From Spongospora subterranea (Eukaryota; Endomyxa; Phytomyxea; Plasmodiophorida; Plasmodiophoridae): 16,379 nucleotides of DNA. Where the stretch lies: NCBI GenBank assembly GCA_900404475.1, contig OUQQ01000374.1, positions 1 through 16,379 of the forward strand, written 5' to 3'. A program made the translations under genes and the position numbers. The notes beneath the pieces were generated by a model that had not been told where the DNA came from, made no database searches, and saw only the letters and a program-made list of their open reading frames with translations. Below, piece by piece: positions 9,786 to 16,379 of this stretch; position 1 is the stretch's first letter; each line of letters starts with the position of its first letter.

Positions 9786-10548
9786 ATGTTCAAGATCGCA
9801 GCGTTCGCCGTTCCAGCGAGATCCGCAGCTCATATATTCAGGACGCGGTGCGCAGATTGTGCTGTCCAGAGGCTATTTACGAACATGGTAAAGAAGCACG
9901 TGCTTGTGGCCGCTGCCGATGGTTCTGAGGATATCGAGCTAGTCGGAGTCGTGGATGTGCTGCGGCGGGCTGATATTGAAGTCACCGTCGCCTCTGTTAA
10001 TGCTTCTACTCTCACACTCGCTCAACAAACCAAAATCGTCGCTGATGACCTTATTGGAAACGTGATAAAAAAGGAATTTGATTGCATCGTAATCCCTGGT
10101 GGATTGAAAGGAGCAGAAAACTTACGAGACTCCCCTCAATTATTGTCAATGCTGAAGCAGCAGCAGTATGAAGGGAAATGGATTGCGGCAATATGTGCGG
10201 CTCCGAGCCTTGTTTTACAGGTGATATTCTAATTATACTGCAATCAAACGACTTTCGTGTGAATTTGGTTCATTACAGAGTCATGGGCTGCTTGACGGCC
10301 GAGTGGCTACATGCTATCCGAAATTTGCCGATACGATTCCTGGGTATGTTGCTCCTGAAATCGGTGATAATCACGATGTGGTGATATCGAAGCAAGTTAT
10401 TACAAGCCGTAGCCCTGGCACATGCTTACAATTCGGCCTCGCAATAGTTGCAACCGTGTGTGGTTTGAGTAAAGCGAATCAAGTAGCCGAGGGGATGCTT
10501 GTTCAGTTCAAAAAGCCCTCCACTAATGATTTTGACTTCAAAGATTAA
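9786..10548 (+). CDS. DJ-1/PARK7-family (DJ-1/PfpI superfamily) protein
   Basis: Two exons (9786-10220 and 10279-10548; 58-base intron) encode 234 residues. Family members protect against oxidative and carbonyl stress as chaperone or glyoxalase-like enzymes. The nucleophile elbow AAICAAP carries the reactive Cys137 (equivalent of human Cys106); GSEDIE supplies the partner Glu51 (human Glu18). IPGGLKGAENL and the TSRSPGT block are also typical. The position of human His126 is occupied by Tyr in ATCYP, as in bacterial YajL and plant DJ-1 proteins. The core begins at Met34 (9885). The preceding 33 residues are rich in Arg and Ala with one acidic residue and could form an amphipathic helix, as in a mitochondrial presequence. 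Translation could start at 9786 or 9885, giving organellar and cytosolic forms. The gene converges on the G-alpha gene. Confidence 0.93.
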
Positions 10549-10632
10549 ACCAGGTAAATCACGTATGGCTAGATCTCTAAAATAATGTCGATTCTCTGAA
10601 CTTTTGAGCATATATCTGCTGTTTAATTTGAT
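10549..10632. other. 84-base convergent spacer between DJ-1 and G-alpha
   Basis: Only 84 bases separate the two stop codons, so both 3' UTRs and polyadenylation sites must fit here or overlap the opposing gene. No canonical AATAAA is visible on either strand. Confidence 0.7.
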
Positions 10633-11896
10633 TTATCGAGAATTGCGCATTATCATTTGCTTAAAAATATCGTCAAATGCACATTTGACTTCACGGCGAA
10701 CCCTCGCTGACATTTGAAATACCACCAGTCGTTCCCGGTCGGCCTCAGGCATCTCCGCTTTGAACTTTTTCGATACGAAAGACAGCGCTTCTCCAACGTC
10801 CTCTTCTGGACCGTTATAGTCCGGAAATGATGTTTTTAATGGGATGTGCCGTAAGGATTGTTCGAACAGATCTTTCTTGTTCAAAATCAGGACGATTGGA
10901 TGCTTGTTGAACGCCGAGTTGCAAGTAATTATCTTGAATAAGGCGAGCTCGTCAGTCATGCGGAGAACTGACTCGTCCTCGTAAAGTCTTGTTGAATAAC
11001 CGTCCAGGTTAACAACGAAAACGATTCCTTGAACATCGTCAAAATGATGCATCCTGTTGTCGACATTCGTTAGTTTCCACGTTGATTATTGTCTTTTTCA
11101 GACCATTTTCTTCTCTCTCCTCGTTGTCCAGCTACGTCTACTATTTCGAATTGCACAGTTCGGTCGCTCGACGTCTTTGAAAGAGGATTAGAGATTTGCA
11201 TGGTATGCTTGACTATTCCCGTCGTTTTCACCTATGAATAGCGAGGGTGTAAAAAGAAACAGCTCATATCTATATGGCACGTTTACCCGAGCAAGGACCC
11301 AGTCGTCATCGGTCGCTTCGTATGGCCGCATTGAAAATCGTGCCATATTGTTGAAATAGTATGAATAAGCATCAAGTATCCAGAATGAATTTCGATGCGT
11401 TCCAATCATAACTGAGTAAGTATCGGATTGGAGAAATTGCTCCGCTGCCATCACAAATTTCATCGGAAGGGCTGGATCATCGCCATCTTCGGTATTGACA
11501 GTTGTATCGGTCAACATGGCTTTGAAATCGCTGTCAACTTCGAGATCCAGACGCTGTGCAGCGCCAACAATTGATTTCAAACAATCGATAGTATTCTATA
11601 TGTATGGTTGATGAACGACATTTTGTTCCGATGATCGACCTACATGACACAGCGCGACCTGTGTTTGAGCTTGCTCAGAGCGAGTCAGTTCGATTCCCTG
11701 CTGGCCACGACGCATTTGCTTCAAGATCGTGCTCTTGCCGCTCTCACCTGAACCTGATAGGTCGCAGGATTAGTCGCTTTTTTCGAACCATGTAAAGCAT
11801 TCGTTGACAACCTAATATTAACAGACGAAGCTTTTTTGGGGTTTCTGCATTGTCGTCTCTAAGCTGTTTAACAGCGGAAGAAAAGCAAGCACCCAT
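10633..11896 (-). CDS. Heterotrimeric G-protein alpha subunit, divergent C-terminus
   Basis: Five exons read in phase on the minus strand: 11896-11812, 11753-11659, 11595-11287, 11231-11104 and 11053-10633 (introns 58, 63, 55 and 50 bases), giving 345 residues, the normal G-alpha length. The N-terminus MGACFSS carries the myristoylation Gly and palmitoylation Cys. P-loop GSGESGKS (29-36), switch I Arg163 in ARVKTTG, switch II DVAGQRGERRKW with catalytic Gln199, and NKKD (264-267) are present, so GTP binding and hydrolysis look intact. Odd features: DVAGQ instead of DVGGQ; about eight extra residues between the switches; QMSARV where the G5 TCAT motif should be; and a tail ending IMRNSR*, without the receptor-contacting end (typically CGLY or similar). 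LYEDESV resembles fungal G-alphas. Receptor coupling is therefore doubtful. Confidence 0.95.
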
Positions 11897-12239
11897 GAGA
11901 ATAAATCGAGTGAAATCGGCCTCTTGACGGTTTTTTTATGACATCACTTTGAATTTATTCATGATTGTCGGCCATTCCACGGGACGTCACATGCATCCAA
12001 TCTCAGCGTTATCGTCAACTCCCATTGACAAATAAAAAGCAAAGCAAATCCCCGAAAGATGCTGTATTACGTCCTACTACAATTAGTGCCATCAGTCATC
12101 CAGCATATACCAAAAGGTGGCTCCAAATCATTTGCCGGATTCCGACCAAATTTCGTGTAGGTTGTGATAGCGCGAAAAACCATGGATTGAAGTAAATCGA
12201 TAAATATGTAATAGAACAAGTTACTGTAATTGAAGACCA
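11897..12239. other. Spacer upstream of G-alpha, nothing recognised
   Basis: This 343-base stretch lies between two minus-strand genes, upstream of the G-alpha ATG and downstream of the small membrane-protein stop. A plus-strand frame (about 11965-12195) has no convincing protein character. The G-alpha promoter should be here. Confidence 0.5.
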
Positions 12240-12536
12240 TTAGTCTGTTTTCTTGGCATTTTTCCTAGCATAAAGAGATGAGATAGCGCGTCTGTGGGAT
12301 CGCCAAGCGCATGATATAATGCCAATCAAAATACATAGAATAATCAAGAGAACGATGAGAACCATCACCTAGATCAGGATCAGGCATTTGATGTCAGGTT
12401 CGTTGCGACATGTTTTGACCTGGTTTCTTGGATCATGGAACCAGTTCGTACTATGGGATGCGGTCTCCGATTCCAGTAGCTGTTGCGGTTCAATTTGCTC
12501 ATCGATATCGTCTCTGATATAGATGTGTTCGGACAT
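12240..12536 (-). CDS. Small single-pass membrane protein with C-terminal KKXX, 81 residues
   Basis: Two exons, 12536-12420 and 12368-12240, are separated by a 51-base intron (gtcaaa to tctag) and together make an 81-residue protein; neither exon alone is convincing. Residues 1-39 are hydrophilic and acidic (MSEHIYIRDDIDEQIEPQQL). The second exon opens with one strongly hydrophobic segment of about 22 residues (VMVLIVLLIILCILIGIISC). A basic tail follows (RSHRR) and ends AKKTD*. By the positive-inside rule the C-terminus is cytosolic, so the final KKTD fits the KKXX COPI signal for retrieval to the endoplasmic reticulum. I do not recognise the family. A 5' exon could exist upstream, where an in-phase splice (acacg|gtgagt, ending at cgacag) is possible. 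Confidence 0.65.
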
Positions 12537-14546
12537 GGCCAGGGCTGTCGGCACAAGAACCCCAAATGGCGAATATCACTCACCGTGTACGACATACAAG
12601 TACTCCCTTACACTACCACACACACACACCAGTAGAGTGCGTATCAACACACAATGGAGAACCGGTTGAGTTGTGTGGGATTGTGATGTCTGTCCACACG
12701 TGGGCAACCGAGCTCGTGAACTCATCATTCCCACAATTCATTGGGAACCCTACCGGAATTCCATCGAAAACTGCACTGTATTAGGCCATTCTATGGGAAC
12801 TCATATGCATTCTGATCTCAACATTATTAAATGCAGGGCTTCGCATACAGAATGCAGCAGAGTTTATTTATATTCGGACGATGCAATTCGTGTTCGTTCA
12901 CCTCAGGGGTTTGAGGACTCGAACTATTAGCTCATTGTCCAGTTCATTCGCTGTTCCAGTTTCCGAGCATGCCCGACAATATGACGTACTCCATTTTGCT
13001 GCCGCCGGCACGGTTTACACATTGGTGCACAAATTCTTATGGATTGGGTGGCCTCGGTTTCCCAGTTTCGCCTGACCGCTACCAGTAGCTCAAGTATCCA
13101 TTTGAAGGAACTTATTGGACCAACTGGATTCAGGCACATGGCCTGATCTATCGAACCCATACCGGTAATTATCATTGCCCTATCCAGAGCGCTCAAGTTG
13201 ACTGCATTCCGCTCACACTTTCACATTCATTCAGGCCACGTGGGGAGACATAATTTGCTGCCGCAGGCCCTCGGACCAACGCGATCAATCGTGTCCTGTT
13301 GATCACTGGACAGGCAATGAAAGACGTGGTGACTTTAAACTCGTGGGGACTAAGTATAGGATTACTCCGTTTCGTCAGGAGCGAATTGACCAAAATACTT
13401 TGCATCGAGGTGAAATTTGCTCTGCCAATGCAGCTGTGATAGGTATTGTAGTATTTTATATCACTTTGATTATGGAAAGTCATACATCCGGTATATCGTG
13501 CAGTGATGGCGAAATTCATCACAACGCGTGGTGAGCGACGATGTAGGTACCATTTAGTTTTATTTGCCTCTTGTACGCCTGTTTGCTGAGTTTCCTCTTT
13601 TTGCCTTTGGCTGGAGATTGAGACGCCCAACGGGGGCTTATGATCGCCAGCCACCAAGTAACCGACCATACAAATTGTTTTTGATTACGAATGAGAACTC
13701 AATGTTTTGTATCGAATGGTTCACAGTCGTAAATAATTCATCATAATTCATAAAGGTCATATTGAAATGGGTGGACCTGACCATCGTGTTTTATGCTAAT
13801 GGGAATGATAACAAGGCCAATGCGACTTTGACATCTGGGTTGCGACGAAGATCGGTTACCTGGATCTCGGAATTGAGCGGGTTAGGTGTGTCACGAGTTG
13901 GTTGATGAGCATTGATTAATTTAGTGGATAAATTACAGTAGTAATGAAATCACTCAGGGAGTTGGCGAGTCTGTTATTGAGGTTGACATTCGCTCTGTGG
14001 ACGTTTTAGACCAACTCGTGAAGAATCTCGCTCATCCGAGAACCAACCGAACCTTTATTCGGCAGATCATGAATTCATGATATCAACAGCGGCAAATGAA
14101 GCAGATTTGAAGAAACTCACACTCACCAAGCAGACGTACAAGTGGCCAACGAACTTATATACACCCTGATAGATTGAGTCACTGCCCCCACCGTACTTTC
14201 ATTGTCTTAGCGATCGGTAGATCATATCTACTTGATGATCTCGCCCTTTTAATTTTTGGAACGGATCATGCATGTGTAAAACACGTCAGACCAATCTTGG
14301 CATCAGTACGGAATGTTCGTCGATTCAGCGGCCAACGTTGGTGAGGGCGCGTTTGAATGCAACCTACTGTAATTCATATCGTCAAATTATTCCTGTGGTC
14401 GAAAGATGTTGCCATGGACAGATATTTTGCTGTTTGAATGGCCATTCTAGCAGATGAGCACATAACATATGGAATCGGATTCTGACTTCGATTACGTGAT
14501 CAATCGTTTCTTTCATTGAACCAAATGCACCATTCTCTCAACGACG
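12537..14546 (+). other. Unresolved 2 kb region with candidate exons of a possible glycoprotein
   Basis: I could not build a gene here. Several plus-strand frames look partly protein-like and carry N-glycosylation sequons: about 12673-12930 (Cys-containing), about 13200-13534 (ends after AAVIGIVVFYITLIMES), 13564-13746 (VNNSS), about 13763-13906 (WVDLTIVFYANGNDNKANA), about 13922-14080 (INYSSNEITQ, then SVIEVDIRSVDVLDQLVKNL) and 14272-14457 (Cys-rich, CCHGQIFCCLNG). They might be exons of a secreted or membrane glycoprotein, but the splice phases I tried do not join cleanly. A 158-residue open frame on the minus strand (13193-13669) competes with them. A short CA repeat lies at 12617-12629. 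Confidence 0.3.
12617..12629. repeat. (CA)6 microsatellite
   Basis: A run of CA dinucleotides just upstream of the small minus-strand membrane-protein gene. No function is evident. Confidence 0.85.
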
Positions 14547-14957
14547 ATGTCCAAATTACTGTTTTCAGGAGTGTTGTTCTTACTGGTATCATTGGGATCT
14601 TGTGCCCCAATTTCCAAAATCGCAAGTTTTCAAAGACTTACGTAAGGCAATCATTAATAAGTTGGTAAAAAGAATTGGTTAACAATTGAAATACTAATCG
14701 GAGTATAAAGAGAACAAACAGCTGTGGATTTGGCCCACAAGATTGATGTCGAGGATTTCGATGATTGGATCTCCGTTGATGGAGACTTTTATGGGACGTA
14801 TTAATGGATCAATCCTAACACTAACCGCCCCTTCACCACAACTTTTATCAATTTGGCACTTTTCTGCAACCAGTAAATTCGAATCAATTTTGATTCGGTT
14901 TGACCTGATATATTAATAGGATAAATGTCGTTGAGATTCTGATAGAGAGAGGGGCCA
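14545..14957 (+). repeat. Inverted repeat, left arm (413 bases)
   Basis: The arm pairs with 15507-15091 on the opposite strand. Comparing by eye I count roughly 16-18 substitutions, one 5-base indel and one 1-base indel, so identity is about 95%. The arm begins two bases before an ATG and ends at ggggcca. It carries an intact two-exon gene plus about 150 bases downstream. I recognise no transposase, terminal motif or target-site duplication. Confidence 0.95.
14547..14804 (+). CDS. Small secreted protein, 62 residues, two exons, in the left arm
   Basis: Exon 1 (14547-14641) encodes a clear signal peptide: Met-Ser-Lys, then the hydrophobic core LLFSGVLFLLVSLG and a likely cleavage site around SCA. 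A 69-base intron (14642-14710) has a strong donor (gtaagg), a tactaat branch site and acceptor ataaag, and joins in phase to exon 2 (14711-14804). The mature part is about 43 residues with no cysteine beyond the one at the cleavage region; it is acidic near the end (IDVEDFDDWISVDGD) and finishes FYGTY*. The copy in the other arm keeps the exon 2 frame, with two silent changes and only two amino-acid changes at the very end, which supports coding. I do not recognise the family; it could be a secreted peptide, effector or hormone-like precursor. Confidence 0.65.
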
Positions 14958-15090
14958 GTCTGTTGATTCATATTTGAAACAGCGTTCATTGAAGCAGTTT
15001 TTCTAGTACGGTTCTGGAGATTGATGAAGTTTCGACATCTCCTGACGGACGATATCACTGTCCCTGTGAGATCAAATCAGCAATTTCAAT
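14958..15090. other. Spacer between the inverted-repeat arms
   Basis: This 133-base unique sequence would form the loop if the arms paired in DNA or RNA. I see no gene or motif in it. Confidence 0.7.
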
Positions 15091-15507
15091 TGGCCCCTCT
15101 CTCTATCAGAATCTCAACGACATTTATCCTATTTATATATCAGATCAAACCGAATCAAAATCAATTCGAATTACTGGTCGTAGAAAAGTGTCAAATTGAT
15201 AAAAGTTGTGGTGAAGGGGCGGTTAGTGTTAGGATTGATCCATTAAAACTTCCCATAAAAGTCTCCATCAACGGAGATCCAATCATCGAAATCCTCGACG
15301 TCAATCTTGTGAGCCAAATCCACAGCTGTTTGTTCTCTGTATTCTCCGATTAGTTTTTCAATTGTTAACCAATTCTTTTTACCAACTTATTAATGATTGC
15401 CTTACGTTAGTCTTTGAAAACTTGCGATTTTTGGAATTGAATTGGGGCACAAGATCCCAATGATACCAGAAAGAACAACACTCCTGAAAACAGTAATTTG
15501 GACATCG
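15091..15507 (-). repeat. Inverted repeat, right arm (417 bases)
   Basis: Reverse-complement copy of the left arm, longer by a 5-base near-tandem insertion (aattc repeated) and shorter by one base elsewhere. It ends at gacatcg, two bases beyond the start codon of its gene copy. Confidence 0.95.
15243..15505 (-). pseudogene. Frameshifted copy of the small secreted-protein gene, right arm
   Basis: Read on the minus strand, this copy keeps the ATG and signal peptide (one Leu to Phe change), the gtaagg donor, a ctaat branch site, a better acceptor (aatacag) and the exon 2 frame to a TAA. A 5-base insertion in exon 1, shortly after the signal peptide, shifts the frame and brings in a TAA just before the donor. 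As sequenced it could make only a short truncated product of about 35 residues. Because exon 2 remains well conserved, the break is recent, or an assembly error, or the true sequence differs. Confidence 0.6.
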
Positions 15508-16164
15508 CATGCTTGGCGATGGCACTGGGGTCACCTTGCGTCGTGGCAGGAACTCCAGTTGCAGATGTGGACCTCCCGATCAGCAATCCCTGCCGGCCAC
15601 CGTGTCGTTGCTTGCCAATCCGAATTCAGCAAGGCATGATTCGAACTTATCGAAAACTGGGGATCTTGAGGGTAATAAAAACTTTTTGGCGGCCCAAGGG
15701 TCATTTTGCACTGGGTGTCGGCTATACCGCCTCATTTTACTGTTTACTCAATGTTGTGTCAGAGATCATTATATCAGAGATCAATTGCGGTCAGCATTGG
15801 GTGCCGAATTACAATCGTGCGTCAATGTGCTTTGAGCGTCGACTGGTTGGGCCGTCCTCAACAAGGAGATCGTTCCCTGGCTGCCCGGGATCCCAAGTTA
15901 TTCGTCTCCTGACCCTAATAAATACAGGTCATTCCGTTTGCCCCTATACAATATTCACTGTATTCTCGCGATCGGAAATCCAATCGTCAATTTATCAACA
16001 TAAGATTAAAAAACAAAGACATTATCATGATTTTCTTCTGCAAAAATTCGGCTTGTTTCCCGATTTTGTGATCTGATATTTCTTATTGCTTACGCTAGAC
16101 TGAATGAACCTCAAAAGCCGAAGCTCTGGTACTGGAACAACCTAGAGGACGCGCCATATTTCAG
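15508..16164 (+). other. Unresolved region right of the inverted repeat
   Basis: Several overlapping plus-strand frames are open here, including about 15498-16076, whose middle (GHFALGVGYTASFYCLLNVV) is hydrophobic, and a frame with WAVLNKEIVPWLPGIPSY (about 15837-15925). None matches a family I know, and they overlap in different frames, so most must be chance. The region may hold upstream exons of the hydrophobic open frame at the right end. Confidence 0.3.
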
Positions 16165-16379
16165 GAATTGATTGCCAATGGGCAATTGTTATTCTGCACT
16201 GTGACTGCCTTTGCCATTGTCAATTGCTGTTATTTGTCAGCTCCAATCAGTTTCATCTGGTTCGTTCTGGTGCAGCAACGTTCGCTTGGTAATCCATGGT
16301 GGTTGTTTCGCGGTCAGCTAGCACCTGTGTTTTTTGGGGAAAGTACATCTCGACATCGGTGCTCACTCGGTGCTGTCTC
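16165..16379 (+). CDS. Possible exon of a membrane protein, cut by the window end
   Basis: After a good acceptor (catatttcag, ending at 16164) a frame is open to the window end. It opens ELIANGQ and continues with a hydrophobic stretch (LLFCTVTAFAIVNCCYLSA, then ISFIWFVLV), followed by NPWWLFRGQLAPVFFG. This would suit one or two membrane-spanning helices. The same frame is open back to 16108, so the exon edge is uncertain. Family unknown. Confidence 0.35.

Noticed and set aside
9685..9891. A 68-codon frame overlapping the DJ-1 start.
   Set aside because: It is out of frame with the DJ-1 presequence and core and has no protein-like pattern.
13193..13669. A 158-codon minus-strand open frame.
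   Set aside because: Composition is irregular, no domain is recognisable, and other frames on the plus strand compete; length alone is weak evidence here.
14801..15058. An 85-codon minus-strand frame in the left arm.
   Set aside because: It is not kept in the right arm because of a 1-base indel, and it shows no family signal.
15021..15353. A 110-codon plus-strand frame in the right arm (contains VSVRIDPLKLPIKVSINGDP) that resembles a beta-sandwich stretch of GH31 alpha-glucosidases.
   Set aside because: It is antisense to the spliced gene supported in both arms, is broken in the left arm, and no catalytic GH31 sequence follows. The resemblance is short and by eye only.
1..16379. Search for CRISPR arrays, operons with ribosome binding sites, phage or insertion-sequence genes.
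   Set aside because: The genes are spliced and eukaryotic; no spaced direct repeats, integrase or transposase are visible on either strand.

Overview
The window is nuclear DNA of a compact-genome eukaryote. Protein-coding genes lie on both strands and are split by many short GT-AG introns. The 24 introns of the main models are 45-75 bases long, and many carry a CTAAY-like branch site. DDX54/DBP10, an eIF2-alpha-kinase-like protein, DJ-1 and a heterotrimeric G-protein alpha subunit place it firmly in eukaryotes. The short introns with CTAAY branch sites, and a G-alpha segment reading LYEDESV, look fungal (perhaps an early-diverging, chytrid-like lineage). A compact invertebrate is not excluded. 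The lineage is inference; no rRNA or marker gene is present.

Layout. 1-660: probable 3' end of an unidentified gene entering from the left. 999-4211 (+): DDX54/DBP10 RNA helicase in 12 exons, interrupted by a near-perfect 0.32 kb direct duplication around a single N (2436-3072), most likely two unmerged haplotypes. 4553-6382 (+): eIF2-alpha-kinase-like protein kinase; the catalytic exons are secure and the N-terminal exons tentative. 6383-7190: intergenic, with a TA microsatellite. 7191-9040 (+): 514-residue coiled-coil protein. 9041-9785: unresolved, with open frames that may be further exons. 9786-10548 (+): DJ-1/PARK7-family protein with a presequence-like N-terminus. 10633-11896 (-): complete five-exon G-alpha gene that lacks the usual C-terminal tail. 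12240-12536 (-): 81-residue single-pass membrane protein ending in a KKXX-type dilysine. 12537-14546: unresolved. 14545-15507: large inverted repeat (two arms of about 415 bases, 133-base spacer); the left arm holds an intact two-exon gene for a small secreted protein and the right arm a frameshifted copy. 15508-16379: unresolved, ending in a hydrophobic open frame that leaves the window.

The genes do not form a pathway; this looks like an ordinary gene-dense chromosomal segment. It combines ribosome biogenesis (DDX54), translational stress control (kinase), oxidative-stress or glyoxal protection (DJ-1) and signalling (G-alpha). The DJ-1 and G-alpha genes converge with only 84 bases between their stop codons. 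The least ordinary part is the inverted repeat with its secreted-protein gene pair, followed by the tail-less G-alpha and the kinase with HLD in place of HRD. I see no clearly new multi-gene system.
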